Assembly: GCF_026242195.1 (NCBI RefSeq)
Contig: NZ_RKLV01000004.1
Coordinates: 144,075-208,074 of the forward strand
DNA: 64,000 nt
DNA from: Halorutilus salinus
GTDB taxonomy: Archaea; Halobacteriota; Halobacteria; Halobacteriales; Halorutilaceae
Direction of reading: 5' to 3'
Under the pieces are notes generated by a model that did no database searches, had not been told where the DNA came from, and saw only the letters and a program-made list of their open reading frames with translations. The first letter of the stretch is position 1, and each line of letters begins with the position of its first letter. Below are positions 1-9,530 of this stretch, piece by piece. Made by a program: the position numbers and the translations under genes.

Positions 1-1
1 T

Positions 2-865
2 TCGAAGGCGACGGCGATCTCGCTGGCGACTTTCGACGGAACCCCGACAGCCGAAGGGATCTGGGGCTATGTTTCGGGCGAAAGGTCTATGCAAGACGCC
101 CTCCCCGTCGTCGCAGTACCGTCGACGAGCGGTACGGGTAGCCACGTCGACCCTTGGTCTGTCGTGACGTACACGGAGGAGAACGCGAAGGTCGGCTTCG
201 GGGGCGACGTTCTCGTTCCGCGCGCCGCGGTCGTCGACCCCGAGATCGCCGACGAGATGCCGGCGTCGCTCACGGCGCGCACGGGGTTCGACGCCTTCTG
301 CCATCTAAACGAGTCGTACGTCGCCAAGGGTGCGGATGCACTCACCGACGCGCACGCCCTCCGCGGTATGGATCTCGTCAACCGTCACCTGCGCAGATCC
401 GTCGAGGGTTCGTCGGGGTCGCGCGACGCGATGGCGGTTGCCGACACACTCGCGGGGTTCTGTGAGACGACCAGCGGCGTTGTCGCTACCCATGCGGTCG
501 CGCATTCGATAAGCGCGTTCGGGCACGACGTTGCGCACGGTGACGCCCTTGCATCCGTCGCCTCCGAGGTCGCGCGTTACAACGTCGAGAACGGCGACGA
601 CGAAACCAAACGCAGGTACGGCGAGATAGCCGAGACGCTCGGCGCGCCTATCGCCGACCGCAAGTTGGACGCCCATCTCGTCGTCGACGCCGTGGACGAA
701 CTCGTCGCAGACCTCGGTCTCCAAGCCTCGGTCGGTGAACTCGTCGACGCCTCGCCCCAGACGCTCGCCGAGAACGCAGTGACGTACATGGGTACGGCGC
801 TCCGAAACAACCCGATCGAGGTCGACGAGGAGGACGTGGCGGATATAATCGAGAACGCCTACTGA
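2..865 (+). CDS. Iron-containing alcohol dehydrogenase family protein, 5' end outside window
   Basis: The frame is open from base 2 to the stop at 865, so 287 residues are visible and the N-terminal NAD-binding half is cut off by the window edge. Candidate iron ligands of group III dehydrogenases are present: Asp and His spaced by four in FDAFCH, a His in HAVAHSI and a His in AHG. The family oxidises alcohols or reduces aldehydes and ketones with NAD(P). The substrate cannot be told from sequence; hydroxyacid-oxoacid transhydrogenase and maleylacetate reductase are related alternatives. The 3' end overlaps the convergent prenyltransferase gene by 7 nt. Confidence 0.85.
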   Translation, partial: SKATAISLATFDGTPTAEGIWGYVSGERSMQDALPVVAVPSTSGTGSHVDPWSVVTYTEENAKVGFGGDVLVPRAAVVDPEIADEMPASLTARTGFDAFCHLNESYVAKGADALTDAHALRGMDLVNRHLRRSVEGSSGSRDAMAVADTLAGFCETTSGVVATHAVAHSISAFGHDVAHGDALASVASEVARYNVENGDDETKRRYGEIAETLGAPIADRKLDAHLVVDAVDELVADLGLQASVGELVDASPQTLAENAVTYMGTALRNNPIEVDEEDVADIIENAY

Positions 866-1773
866 CCGTAGCCACCTACGGCGAACTCGATACCGAGGGC
901 TTCGAGGCTGACACGGACGGGTTCGGCGTCGAAGGCGATGAAAAGGAGTACGGCGACGATGAAGCCGGGATAGATCAGCTTGGCGGCTCTGTGCATCCTC
1001 TCAGGCTCCGGATCCCGTAGTGCGTAGACGAGCAGGGCGACGATGTAGACGACGATAACCTCGAAGTAGACGCCCAGTTCGGGCGCGAAGACGAAGTAGC
1101 TGAGAACAACCACGACGAGCGCAGACACGACACACGTTCTCCTGCCGTACCGTGTAGCCACCGTGTCGAGACCTGCTTCCTTGTCGGGTGCGTAGTCTAC
1201 CGCGGCGTAGTAGGCGTGCGCCGCGGCGATACCGAGAGTGAGTACAACGACCTTGGCGTACGTCCATAGCGCCACCTCAGCCGGATCCGCGAAGGTGGTC
1301 ACGCCGAGGAGGAAGGCGAGCGCCACGGCGATAACGCCGTTCGAAAGGCTGTCGAGCGGAGGGCGCTCCTTGAGACGTAGAGGCGGCGCGGAGTAGACGT
1401 ACCCGACGAACAGCATCGCGCCCGCGAAGACGGTGTTTTGGACGCCGAAAGGGAGCGACGCCGCTAAGACGACACCTGCGGCGACCGCGAGGTAGAGACG
1501 GAGAGTCGAGACGTCGTCGAACCTGTCGTCGACCGTCTCGCCCTCCTTACGCAGGTCGTCGAGTGCGTCCGCCTCTGTGTCGTATATGTCGTTGACGCCG
1601 TTTATAAAAAGCGTAAGGGGGAAGCTAAGCGACACCGCCTGTACAGCAACGGGCAACGTGATCTCGGAGCCGAGTATAACGAACGCCGAGACGTAGAAGT
1701 AGACGGGGACGAAGTAGAACTGCGGGCGGCTCGTTTCGACGAGAAGACGTAGCCTGCGCGCGTACTTCCCCAT
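859..1773 (-). CDS. UbiA-family prenyltransferase (membrane)
   Basis: The protein has 304 aa and many hydrophobic segments. The two Asp-rich prenyl-diphosphate/Mg sites of the UbiA family are visible: NDIYD at residues 61-65, and DYAPDKEAG in the second half. It would transfer a polyprenyl group to a lipid-like acceptor in the membrane. In haloarchaea this family includes lycopene elongase (bacterioruberin synthesis), DGGGP synthase and quinone prenyltransferases; the sequence alone does not decide. It lies 9 nt downstream of the START-like gene on the same strand, so the two probably form an operon. Confidence 0.85.
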   Translation of the reverse strand: MGKYARRLRLLVETSRPQFYFVPVYFYVSAFVILGSEITLPVAVQAVSLSFPLTLFINGVNDIYDTEADALDDLRKEGETVDDRFDDVSTLRLYLAVAAGVVLAASLPFGVQNTVFAGAMLFVGYVYSAPPLRLKERPPLDSLSNGVIAVALAFLLGVTTFADPAEVALWTYAKVVVLTLGIAAAHAYYAAVDYAPDKEAGLDTVATRYGRRTCVVSALVVVVLSYFVFAPELGVYFEVIVVYIVALLVYALRDPEPERMHRAAKLIYPGFIVAVLLFIAFDAEPVRVSLEALGIEFAVGGYGQ

Positions 1774-1782
1774 TATCCCTCG

Positions 1783-2334
1783 CTAAGTCGTGTCCTCAAG
1801 CTTCTCCTCAGGTACGAGTGCGAGGAACTCGTCCTCCCCCTCCGTACCCCCCGGACGTATCGTGTAGTCGACCTTACGTGGCTCACCCTCTATCTCGTCG
1901 GCGACACGTCGGAGAACCTTGGAGACGTGTCTGTCGGCGACGGGACGCGCGACCTGTATCAGCCTCTCGGTCGGTAGGAAGCTCAACGGGTTGACCTTGG
2001 TCGCGCCCTTGGGGTCGTACATGATTTCGAGCCTTACCTCCGTCTCCTCGTCGCTCACCTTCTCGAACTCCCATCTTCCGTGTATGTCAACGTCCTTGGT
2101 CACCTTCCACTCTATGTACTTGTTCTCCTCGTAGTCGACGAGCTTCGACCGTGTCGTGTAACGTATCACCCACCATCGGAAGTCCATCTCCCACTCCGGA
2201 TAGTCGCCGTTCCCGACGACACGTATGTCGTCGACGTACTCGCTGTACTTGACGTAGTTCTCGAAGTCCATGAAGAAGTCGTAGATATCGCCAACCGGAG
2301 CGTACGACGTGCCCTCGATGATGGCTCTCTTCAT
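1783..2334 (-). CDS. SRPBCC/START-like (COQ10-type) protein
   Basis: The protein has 183 aa, and the start is the ATG at 2334. A TATA-like box (on the minus strand, TTTTTTATG) lies about 27 nt upstream, which fits a leaderless mRNA. The pattern near the N-terminus (a polar start, then FENYVKYSEYVDDIRV) and alternating beta strands resemble polyketide-cyclase/COQ10 START domains that bind hydrophobic ligands. The C-terminal 50 residues are acidic and outside the domain. Position directly upstream of a UbiA prenyltransferase makes a role with an isoprenoid or quinone ligand plausible, but this is inference. Confidence 0.75.
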   Translation of the reverse strand: MKRAIIEGTSYAPVGDIYDFFMDFENYVKYSEYVDDIRVVGNGDYPEWEMDFRWWVIRYTTRSKLVDYEENKYIEWKVTKDVDIHGRWEFEKVSDEETEVRLEIMYDPKGATKVNPLSFLPTERLIQVARPVADRHVSKVLRRVADEIEGEPRKVDYTIRPGGTEGEDEFLALVPEEKLEDTT

Positions 2335-2434
2335 CGTTCTTCGATACGTCTTTCGCATAAAAAAACCCGCCGAAACCCTCGTGTCGCGTTCGGTTTCCTG
2401 AGGATTAAAGACGAAGCGCGCGTTGTACCGCGTA
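2335..2434. promoter_or_regulatory. Divergent promoter region
   Basis: On the minus strand a T-rich TATA-like box (2355-2366) is centred about 27 nt before the START-like gene. On the plus strand GATTAAAG (2403-2410) is centred about 29 nt before the coaBC ATG. Both distances match leaderless archaeal transcripts. Confidence 0.55.
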
Positions 2435-3625
2435 ATGGGTCTCGAAGGAAAGACGGTCGCCGTGGGCGTCACGGGTAGTATCGCCGCCGTCGAATGCGTC
2501 AAGATTATACACGAACTCCGGCGGCGCGGCGCGGAGGTACACGCAGTTACGACAGACGCGGCGCGCAGTATCGTACACGAATGGGCGCTTGAGTTCGCGT
2601 CGGGAAACGACGTGGTGACGCGTATCACGGGCGACGTCGAACACGTCCGTTTCTGCGGCGGTGTCGAAAGCGAGTTCGAGGAGTTCCGTTCGGGCGCGGA
2701 GGCGGATCTGTTCCTCATCGCTCCCGCGACGGCGAACACCGTGGGAAAGATAGCGTCGGGTATCGACGACACGCCCGTCACGACGTTCGCAACGACGGCT
2801 CTCGGTAGCGGCGTACCTGTCGCTCTCGCGCCCGCGATGCACGAGCCTATGTACGACCATCCGGGTGTGGCTGAGAACCTCCGGAAGCTCCGCGACTGGG
2901 ACGTCAACCTCATACCCCCCAAGATAGAGGAGGACAAGGCGAAGTTGGCGGGAAAGGAGGATATCGCCACGGAGTGCGAACGTATGCTCTCCGAAGGTCC
3001 TCTCGCGGGTAAACGCGTCGTCGTAACGAGCGGACGTACCGAGGAGGCGGTCGACCCCGTGCGCGTCCTCACGACGCGGTCGTCGGGGAAGACTGGGCGC
3101 GCGATAGCCAAGGAGGCGTACGTACGCGGCGCGGACGTGACGATCGTACACAACCACGACGGCGAGGTGCGTTACGCCGACGAGAGACGCGTCGAAAGCG
3201 CGGGTGATATGATAGACGCCGCGCTCGACGAGGTACGCGACGGTTGCGACATCTTCGTCTCCGCCGCGGCGATAAGCGACTACACCGTCGACGCCGCCGA
3301 CGCGAAGATAGAGAGCGGTCAGGATCTCGTTCTTGAGATGGAGAAGGTACCTAAGCTCATCGACAAGGTACGCGAAGAAGTTCCTGACGCGTTCATCATT
3401 GGCTTCAAGGCTGAGACAGATCTTGACCGTGACACGCTCGCCGAGGAGGCGCGCACCGTCATGGAACGCGCGGGTCTCGATCTCATCGTCGCAAACGACG
3501 CGTCGGTGATGGGCGACGACGAGACGACCGTCGAGATACTAACCGACGAAGAGGGCGAGACGGCGGAGGGCGACAAACGCGATGTCGCGGGACGTATACT
3601 TGACGCCGTTGAACAGCGTCTGTAA
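2435..3625 (+). CDS. coaBC: Bifunctional phosphopantothenoylcysteine decarboxylase / phosphopantothenate-cysteine ligase
   Basis: The protein has 396 aa from the ATG at 2435; a TTG at 2423 is in frame but lies before the family's usual start. The N-terminal flavoprotein domain (CoaC) shows GSIAAVE, a His in IVHEWA and the APAMHEPM motif. The C-terminal ligase domain (CoaB) begins near TSGRTEE and carries the RSSGKTG and KVPK motifs. It joins cysteine to 4'-phosphopantothenate and then decarboxylates the product, on the way to coenzyme A. It is full length with both domains fused, as in most prokaryotes. Confidence 0.95.
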   Translation: MGLEGKTVAVGVTGSIAAVECVKIIHELRRRGAEVHAVTTDAARSIVHEWALEFASGNDVVTRITGDVEHVRFCGGVESEFEEFRSGAEADLFLIAPATANTVGKIASGIDDTPVTTFATTALGSGVPVALAPAMHEPMYDHPGVAENLRKLRDWDVNLIPPKIEEDKAKLAGKEDIATECERMLSEGPLAGKRVVVTSGRTEEAVDPVRVLTTRSSGKTGRAIAKEAYVRGADVTIVHNHDGEVRYADERRVESAGDMIDAALDEVRDGCDIFVSAAAISDYTVDAADAKIESGQDLVLEMEKVPKLIDKVREEVPDAFIIGFKAETDLDRDTLAEEARTVMERAGLDLIVANDASVMGDDETTVEILTDEEGETAEGDKRDVAGRILDAVEQRL

Positions 3626-3680
3626 CACGGATACCGTCGCCGGACACAATCCTTTTGCGCACCGTCCGCGTTCGTCGCGT

Positions 3681-4232
3681 ATGGAACGTCTGAAGCGGTC
3701 GTTGCTCGAAGCGCCTATCGTACGCAAGGAGAAGGACGGTGAGGTATACGAGTACTTCGTTCATCCTATCACCGACGGCGTACCGCCTCTCGACCCCGCC
3801 GTGATGCGCGAGGTTGTCGTCGGCGTCGTACGTTGCGCCGACGTTGAACGGGTAGACAAGATAGTCGCACCCGAAGCCATGGGCGTACATATAGGGACCG
3901 CCGTCTCACTCGCCGTCGATGTACCTCTCGTCGTCGTCCGTAAACGTGAGTACGGATTCGACGGCGAGGTTTCGCTCGCGCAGGAGACGGGTTACTCGGA
4001 GGGTGAGATGTTCCTAAACGCCGTTGAGGACGGTGACCGCGTCCTCCTCGTCGACGACGTACTATCGACGGGCGGCACGTTGACCGCCGTACATGCGGCG
4101 CTTGAATCCGCGGGTGCGGAGGTCGTCGATACGGTCGTTGTTATAGAGAAGGGCGAGCCACCCGAACTCGGCTTCGATGTTGAATCTCTGGTGCGCGCCG
4201 ACGTAGAGGACGGCGAGGTCGTCGTCGGTTAG
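3681..4232 (+). CDS. hpt: Archaeal hypoxanthine/guanine (or adenine) phosphoribosyltransferase
   Basis: The protein has 183 aa from the ATG at 3681; an in-frame upstream extension overlaps coaBC and is not needed. The PRPP-binding motif [13 protein letters not shown] is at residues 121-133. It fits the archaeal HGPRTase family, which salvages purine bases with PRPP to make nucleotides. Adenine specificity cannot be excluded from sequence. The 3' end overlaps the convergent small membrane protein gene by 4 nt. purA, another purine gene, lies 1.7 kb downstream. Confidence 0.85.
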   Translation: MERLKRSLLEAPIVRKEKDGEVYEYFVHPITDGVPPLDPAVMREVVVGVVRCADVERVDKIVAPEAMGVHIGTAVSLAVDVPLVVVRKREYGFDGEVSLAQETGYSEGEMFLNAVEDGDRVLLVDDVLSTGGTLTAVHAALESAGAEVVDTVVVIEKGEPPELGFDVESLVRADVEDGEVVVG

Positions 4233-4693
4233 CCCCCGACGGTGTGGCTTGACAGACCTATCTCGGTATCCGAGTATATACGGCTGATCCTAACCGTATC
4301 GTTCCTACCTATCGCCTCACACGGGTCGCCGTGGCACGAGAGACGTAGTGCTTCGCCGGCGTCCCATGAGCCTGTCCCTTCCGCGACTTCCTCGTAGCCG
4401 GTTCCGTTCCATGTCTTGGCTGTCTCACCCCCGACCTTGACCGAGAGGTTCGCGTACCTTATCGAACCACCGAAGACGAGCCTGACCTTGACAGCCGTAC
4501 CGTTCGACACGCCGTCGTTCGCGTATGTCGCTGTTTCGTGTGAGTACCTGAACCCCGTACTCGGTACCGCCTTCTCGGCTTCGTCGAGCTTCCCCGTGTA
4601 CTCCACAAGCTGTAACGTAGCCGTCGCTACCACGAACAGCATCAATCCCACGAGCAACATCTGGCTCTTCCCCCTGAAAACCCAGCTCCACAT
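4229..4693 (-). CDS. Small pilin-like membrane protein, unknown function
   Basis: The protein has 154 aa. The N-terminus [16 protein letters not shown] resembles a class III (type IV pilin-like) signal: charged residues, then a hydrophobic stretch. The remainder is a short extracellular-type domain with several N-glycosylation sequons (NGT, NLS, NDT) and one Cys pair (LSCHGDPCE). I do not recognise a named family. No pilus assembly genes are nearby, so if it is a pilin it is an orphan. Confidence 0.6.
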   Translation of the reverse strand: MWSWVFRGKSQMLLVGLMLFVVATATLQLVEYTGKLDEAEKAVPSTGFRYSHETATYANDGVSNGTAVKVRLVFGGSIRYANLSVKVGGETAKTWNGTGYEEVAEGTGSWDAGEALRLSCHGDPCEAIGRNDTVRISRIYSDTEIGLSSHTVGG

Positions 4694-4736
4694 CTTTCGT
4701 GTCCCCTGTGGCGTAGAAAGACGGTTCCGTCTTAAC

Positions 4737-5798
4737 TCATTCGTTGTTGAGGAAACGCGTCAACGCCTCCGCCGCACCCCGCACCTCTTCCACGCCGACG
4801 TACTCGCGCTCCGAATGGGCGATGGGAGTCCCGTCTCCCTCCTGTATACCACCGGGACCGAAGACGACGACGGGCGCGTGACGGGCGAGGTAAGACGCCT
4901 CCGTCGCCGCACCGAAAGGTCGGACGCACGTCCCGCCGACGGCTTCCTCGACCGCCGAACGGAAACGTCGGACATGACCGTTGCCCTCGTCGGTACGGAA
5001 CGCTTCGAGAAACGGCGTCGGACGGTCTGCGAGACGTACGTCGTAGCCGCAGTCGATACCGTCGAGGCTTTCCTCGACGAGAGACACGAAACCCTCGGCT
5101 GTCTCCGGGGGAACCGGACGTCGGTCGATTCTGAGGGTCGCATTCTCAGGCACGCGGTTCGGTGTCTCGCCGCCTTCGATACGCGTCACGGTGAGACGCG
5201 ACCCGCCGAGGAGTTCGTCGTACGACGGTTCGATGGATTCGAGCCTACCTACCGCCTCCGCGGCGCACGAGACGGCGTTAGTACCCCCGTCACCCGCGGC
5301 GTGGGCGCTCTCGCCGTGGAGTTCGACCGTCGCCTCAAAACGACCTTTCGCCGCCGTGCAGACATCGAGGGACGTGGGTTCACCGACGACCGCGAAGTCG
5401 AAGCCTCCGCCTTCGGCGTTCAGATAGTCGTGTAGACCGCGTGACAACGTCTCCTCATCGGGGGAGACGACGAGACGCACCGTACGCGCGTCGACCGCGT
5501 CGAAACGTTCGTACGCAGAGACCATCGCTGAGAGGGGTCCCTTGGCGTCGCACGAACCACGTCCGCGTACCACGTCGCCGTCGCGTCCGTACGCGATGTG
5601 TGGCGCGACGGTGTCCATATGGCTGTTCAGGACGACCGTCTCGTCTCCCTCGCCTTTTTCGGCTACCACGCACCCCGACGGATGTTCACGCGTCCCCGAC
5701 ACGTTTTCGAGAAGGTAGTCACGCATCTCTTCGGTAGATTCGTGGCTCCGTATACGAACCGTGTCGTCCAAGAACTCGACGGGGTCGGTGGTGTTCAC
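4737..5798 (-). CDS. M20-family deacylase (DapE/ArgE/LysK type)
   Basis: The protein has 353 aa from a GTG at 5798. This start puts the conserved DPVEFLDDTVRI segment at the N-terminus as in haloarchaeal relatives; the longer in-frame start would run into the purA promoter. Metal-site motifs are NSHMDTV, GRGSCDAKGP (Asp), SPDEET (Glu pair) and GEPT. The family hydrolyses N-acyl groups from diaminopimelate, ornithine or carrier-bound lysine. Because dapA, dapB and dapF are in the same window, succinyl-diaminopimelate desuccinylase is a reasonable guess, but the gene is unlinked to them and ArgE/LysK remains possible. Confidence 0.8.
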   Translation of the reverse strand: MNTTDPVEFLDDTVRIRSHESTEEMRDYLLENVSGTREHPSGCVVAEKGEGDETVVLNSHMDTVAPHIAYGRDGDVVRGRGSCDAKGPLSAMVSAYERFDAVDARTVRLVVSPDEETLSRGLHDYLNAEGGGFDFAVVGEPTSLDVCTAAKGRFEATVELHGESAHAAGDGGTNAVSCAAEAVGRLESIEPSYDELLGGSRLTVTRIEGGETPNRVPENATLRIDRRPVPPETAEGFVSLVEESLDGIDCGYDVRLADRPTPFLEAFRTDEGNGHVRRFRSAVEEAVGGTCVRPFGAATEASYLARHAPVVVFGPGGIQEGDGTPIAHSEREYVGVEEVRGAAEALTRFLNNE

Positions 5799-5858
5799 GT
5801 ACGAAACGCGTGCGCGTCCGTACTCAAACTTTCGCCATACCTCCGCCTCGGTTCGAAA

Positions 5859-5867
5859 CTTACTAAC
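5859..5867 (+). promoter_or_regulatory. TATA-like box for purA
   Basis: CTTACTAAC lies about 43 nt upstream of the GTG at 5906, consistent with a short leader before purA. Confidence 0.4.
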
Positions 5868-5905
5868 CGGGGCGTTCACAAGGTGCTGAGGGCAATCATC
5901 ATGAG

Positions 5906-7225
5906 GTGTACACAGTGGGCGTGACCATCGTAGGCGCTCAGCTTGGCGACGAAGGTAAGGGCAAGATAACCGATATCTACAGCGAGTCCGCGGACGTTAT
6001 CGTGCGTTTTCAGGGAGGTAACAACGCGGGACATACGGTCGTGGCGGACGGCGAGGAGTTCAAGCTACACCACGTTCCGAGCGGCGTCGTGCGCGGAAAG
6101 ACCGCCGTGATAGCCAACGGATGTGTCGTCGATCCCGGCGTGTTGCTCGAAGAGACCGACAAGCTACGTGAACGCGGCGTCGAACCCGACCTGCGCGTCT
6201 CGGAGCGCGCGCACGTCATCATGCCGTACCACCGTGTCATCGACGGCGTGGAGGAGGACGCCAAGGGCGACATGGCGGCGGGTACGACGGGACGCGGCAT
6301 AGGACCCACGTACGAGGACAAGGTTGGCAGACGTGGCGTCCGCGTTCTCGACCTGCTCAAACCCGACGCACTGCGCGAGAAGCTCGAATACGTCGTACCT
6401 ACGAAACGCGCTCTCGTCGAAGAGGTCTTCGGTATCGACACCGACGAGAACGGATACGCCGACGCGTTCGATGTCGATGAGATACACGACGAGTACGTCG
6501 CCTACGGCGAACGTCTCCGCGGCTCTGTCTTAGACGCGAGCGGGTACATAAACGACCGTATGGACGCCGGCGACGACGTTCTGTTCGAGGGCGCGCAGGG
6601 AACGTCGCTCGACATCGACCACGGAATCTACCCGTACCTGACATCCTCGAACACGACGGTCGGCGGTGCTTCGACGGGAACCGGCGTCGGTGCTACGCGT
6701 CTCCGCGAAACCGTCGGTATCATGAAGGCTTACCTCTCACGCGTCGGGACGGGACCCCTTCCGACAGAACTTGAAGACGACGTAGGCGACCATCTCGTGG
6801 AGGTCGGCGAGGAGTACGGCACGACGACCGGCAGACGGCGACGTGTCGGCTGGTTCGATCTTCCGATGGTGCGCCACGCCGCGCGCGTCAACGGCTTCAC
6901 CGGCGGCGTGCTGACGAGCATCGACGTACTCGAAGGACTCGACCCCGTCCGCGTCTGCGAGGCGTACGAACTCGACGGCGAGGAACTCCAAAAGATGCCC
7001 GCCGACATGGACGACTGGGAACGTTGCGAACCCGTCTACCGTGACTTCGACGGATGGGACGGTGTCGACTGGGACTCCGTCGAGGGCTACGACGACATAC
7101 CTGCCGAGGCGCGCGACTACGTCGAGTACCTCGAAGACGAGGTTGGCGCTCAGTTCTACGCCGTCAGCGTCGGTCCCGCGAGAGAGCAAACTATAATCCG
7201 CGAGAACCCGTTTGGTGAAGTATGA
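5906..7225 (+). CDS. purA: Adenylosuccinate synthetase
   Basis: The protein has 439 aa. GTG codons at 5906, 5915 and 5921 are all possible starts; 5915 best matches haloarchaeal N-termini of the form M-x-VTIVG. GTP-site motif GDEGKGK and the IMP-site segment GGNNAGHT are at the N-terminus, with FEGAQGTSLD and STGTGVGATR further on. It makes adenylosuccinate from IMP, aspartate and GTP, the first step from IMP to AMP. The gene overlaps the following Trm112-like gene by 4 nt (ATGA). Confidence 0.95.
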   Translation: MYTVGVTIVGAQLGDEGKGKITDIYSESADVIVRFQGGNNAGHTVVADGEEFKLHHVPSGVVRGKTAVIANGCVVDPGVLLEETDKLRERGVEPDLRVSERAHVIMPYHRVIDGVEEDAKGDMAAGTTGRGIGPTYEDKVGRRGVRVLDLLKPDALREKLEYVVPTKRALVEEVFGIDTDENGYADAFDVDEIHDEYVAYGERLRGSVLDASGYINDRMDAGDDVLFEGAQGTSLDIDHGIYPYLTSSNTTVGGASTGTGVGATRLRETVGIMKAYLSRVGTGPLPTELEDDVGDHLVEVGEEYGTTTGRRRRVGWFDLPMVRHAARVNGFTGGVLTSIDVLEGLDPVRVCEAYELDGEELQKMPADMDDWERCEPVYRDFDGWDGVDWDSVEGYDDIPAEARDYVEYLEDEVGAQFYAVSVGPAREQTIIRENPFGEV

Positions 7226-7401
7226 AGAAAGATCTGATGGAACTCCTGTGTTGCCCCGTCTGTAAGGGCGAACTCGAACTCGACGCGACGCGTGAGGAGG
7301 ACGGCGAGGTCGTCGAGGGTACGCTCTACTGCGAAGACTGCGACGAGACGTACGCCGTAGACGACGGTATACCCGACCTGCTCCCGCCTGAGGCGCGTTA
7401 G
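7222..7401 (+). CDS. Trm112-like small zinc-binding protein
   Basis: The protein has 59 aa, starting at an ATG that overlaps the purA stop. It has four Cys in two pairs: CCPVCKGEL near the N-terminus and CEDCD near residue 38, followed by the Trm112-type ending DDGIPDLLPPE. Members of this family bind and stabilise SAM-dependent methyltransferases acting on tRNA, rRNA or release factors; several Trm112 partners are known in Haloferax. Translational coupling to purA is clear from the overlap, though no direct functional link is evident. Confidence 0.85.
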   Translation: MKKDLMELLCCPVCKGELELDATREEDGEVVEGTLYCEDCDETYAVDDGIPDLLPPEAR

Positions 7402-7410
7402 CCTCCCGTC

Positions 7411-8796
7411 TCAGTCGTCGCCGCGCGCCTCTTCGAACATAGAGAGCGCCTCCTCGCGTCTCTCCGAATGGTCGACGATAGGTGCCGGGTACCCCGGAGC
7501 GGCTTCGTCACGTTCCTCATCCCCCAGTTCGTGCCACGTGTGTATGCTGTCGGCGGGCACGTCGCGGAGTTCGGGTACGTACCTCTTGATATACTCACCG
7601 TCCGGGTCGTACCTCTCTCCCTGCGTCATGGGGTTGAATATACGGAAGTAGGGCTGTGCGTCCGTACCTGTCGAAGCCGCCCACTGCCATCCGCCGTTGT
7701 CGTTCGCCGTATCGTGGTCGACGAGCTTTTCGCGGAACCAGCCGTACCCCACGCGCCAGTCGACGAGGAGATCCTTCGTAAGGAACGACGCGACGACCAT
7801 ACGTATACGGTTGTGAACGTAGCCCTCGTCGAGTAGCTGTCGCATCCCTGCGTCAACTATAGGGTAGCCCGTCTCGCCCTGCTTCCACGCGCGTATCTCG
7901 TCTTCGTCGTTCCTCCAGTCTATACGGTTCTCGTACGTCTTGTAGTTCTCCGTCACGACCGACGGGTTGTGGTACAGAACCTGTGTGTAGAACTCTCGCC
8001 ACGCCAACTGCGCCTGAAACTCCTCCACGCTCTCGCGCTCTTCGTCGTCCTCCGCATCTTCCTTCGCGCTCTGCGTCTTCTCCCACACCTCGCGCACGCC
8101 GACAGTACCGAACTTGAGATGGGGCGACAGGCGCGACGTACACCCGCGAGCGGGATAGTCGCGCGCCTCGTCGTAGACGTAGACACCGTCGGACAGGAAG
8201 CCGTTGAGGAGTTCACGCGCCGTCCCCGTGCCCCCCTCCGGAGCGTCGGGTTCGGGGCTGTCGAAGCCGAGTTCGTCGACCGTCGGTATCCCCCCTACGG
8301 CGGGGTTGCGTACCTCGTCGGGCTTGTCGCGCGGTTCGTCCTTCTCGCGCTCCTCCCACTTGCGGTGGTAGTAGGTGAAGACCGAGTAAGGGTCGCCCGC
8401 GTTGGTGAATATCTCGTCGGGTTCATGTAGAACCCCGTCGGCGAACGTCCGTGTCCCGACATCCGAGTTACGGAGCGCTTCGCCCACCTCGTCGTCGCGT
8501 TCGCGCGCGAGGGGCGAGTAGTCGCGGTTCCAGACGACCGTATCGGCACCGTGCTCGTCGGCGAGGCGCCGTAGAACCTCCCGTGGATCGCCGCGTTCGA
8601 CGACGAGATCCCCTCCGAGCGCGCGGTAGTCCTCGCGGAGCGACCGTAACGCGTCGAGGAGAAAGGAGACACGAACCGGCGACGCGTGTTCGAGCACACC
8701 GTCGTCGAGGATGAAGACAGGCAGAGGCTCTGAGGCACGCGACAGCGCTGTGTTGTCCGCAACCCTCAGGTCGCGTCTGTGCCAGTGTATATCCAT
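7411..8796 (-). CDS. phr: Deoxyribodipyrimidine photolyase (cryptochrome/photolyase family)
   Basis: The protein has 461 aa from the ATG at 8796. The N-terminal antenna Rossmann domain begins HWHRRDLRVADN. The C-terminal FAD domain has WREFYTQV, GYPIVDAGMRQL, RMVVASFLTKDLL and GGWQWAASTGTDAQP, the usual class I signature with conserved Trp. It repairs UV pyrimidine dimers using light, expected in a sunlit brine organism. It is divergently transcribed from the gene at 8860 with only 63 nt between. Confidence 0.93.
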   Translation of the reverse strand: MDIHWHRRDLRVADNTALSRASEPLPVFILDDGVLEHASPVRVSFLLDALRSLREDYRALGGDLVVERGDPREVLRRLADEHGADTVVWNRDYSPLARERDDEVGEALRNSDVGTRTFADGVLHEPDEIFTNAGDPYSVFTYYHRKWEEREKDEPRDKPDEVRNPAVGGIPTVDELGFDSPEPDAPEGGTGTARELLNGFLSDGVYVYDEARDYPARGCTSRLSPHLKFGTVGVREVWEKTQSAKEDAEDDEERESVEEFQAQLAWREFYTQVLYHNPSVVTENYKTYENRIDWRNDEDEIRAWKQGETGYPIVDAGMRQLLDEGYVHNRIRMVVASFLTKDLLVDWRVGYGWFREKLVDHDTANDNGGWQWAASTGTDAQPYFRIFNPMTQGERYDPDGEYIKRYVPELRDVPADSIHTWHELGDEERDEAAPGYPAPIVDHSERREEALSMFEEARGDD

Positions 8797-8859
8797 GTAC
8801 CAAACACGGAACCCAACAACATGAAGCTTAATACGGATCCCGACGAAACGGGATAAACA
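8797..8859. promoter_or_regulatory. Compact divergent promoter (photolyase / membrane protein)
   Basis: A single AT-rich patch, AAGCTTAATAC (8824-8834), sits about 30 nt from both starts. On the minus strand it reads GTATTAAGCTT, on the plus strand CTTAATAC. The two promoters may therefore share or compete for one TATA region. Confidence 0.45.
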
Positions 8860-9429
8860 GTGACAAGACTCCTCGTCAACCTCGACGAAGAAGGCGTCCG
8901 TCCCGTGTCGTCCGTCCTGCGCACCACCGATAGCTTCGAGGTCAAGATCGTCAACGACGGATCGCCCAAACATGTCCATCTCTCGGTAAAGGGCGACGCC
9001 GAGAGGTACGTGTCGGCGGAGGCGAACAACGTCTACGTCGAGGACGACGAGACCGTCGAGGTCGTCGTCGGACCGACACCCGGTAAGGTAGACGGCGAAC
9101 TCGAAGTAACGTCGGACTACGGCTCCGACACAGCGACCGTCGAACTCACCGTCGGCGACGAAAGCGACGAGGAAACCGAGGGGAGCGTCGACATCGACGA
9201 GTCGCTGTCACAGCCTATGAAGCCCGACGCCGGCGACGATGAGATACCCCGCGTCGACGTTGCGGTGGTTCTGGTGCTCGGACTCGCCGCGCTCCTCTCG
9301 CTCGTCTTCTCGTTCGTCTTCGAGGGGTTTCAGGTGGTCGGCGTCGTCGTAGCCGCCTTCGCCGTCCTCGGCGCGGGCTTCGTCTGGTTCCTCAGCCGGT
9401 ACTCCGACGGTCTGAGACCGAAAGACTAA
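8860..9429 (+). CDS. Haloarchaeal Ig-like protein with two C-terminal membrane segments
   Basis: The protein has 189 aa from a GTG. Residues 1-105 form a beta-rich domain (SFEVKIVNDG, HVHLSV, VEVVVGPTPGKVDG) resembling the N-terminal domain of haloarchaeal DUF7524-type proteins. An acidic linker follows, then two membrane spans from about residue 130 to 180. The function is unknown. The soluble domain would face either the cytoplasm or the outside depending on topology; no signal peptide is seen. Confidence 0.75.
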   Translation: MTRLLVNLDEEGVRPVSSVLRTTDSFEVKIVNDGSPKHVHLSVKGDAERYVSAEANNVYVEDDETVEVVVGPTPGKVDGELEVTSDYGSDTATVELTVGDESDEETEGSVDIDESLSQPMKPDAGDDEIPRVDVAVVLVLGLAALLSLVFSFVFEGFQVVGVVVAAFAVLGAGFVWFLSRYSDGLRPKD

Positions 9430-9456
9430 GGTGCGCTTCGTCGGTATTCCGACCGA

Positions 9457-9530
9457 GGGACGGTAGGGTAGCTTGGGTATCCTTGTGCCTTCGGATGGCA
9501 CAGACCGTGGTTCAAATCCGCGCCGTCCCA
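9457..9530 (+). tRNA. tRNA-Pro(CGG)
   Basis: The acceptor arms are GGGACGG (9457-9463) and CCGTCCC (9523-9529) with discriminator A. The anticodon stem GTGCC/GGCAC encloses the 7-nt loop TTCGGAT, giving anticodon CGG. The T-arm is CGTGG-TTCAAAT-CCGCG. There is no intron and no encoded CCA. The 21-nt 3' end (9510-9530) is repeated exactly at 9721-9741. Confidence 0.93.

Noticed and set aside
2335..3153. N-terminal extension of the START-like gene (273 extra codons)
   Set aside because: It runs antisense through coaBC, and the ATG at 2334 with a TATA box 27 nt upstream is a far better start.
4416..5435. 339-codon plus-strand frame opposite the M20 deacylase
   Set aside because: It is a shadow frame with Arg-rich, domain-free translation; the minus-strand frame has all metal-site motifs.
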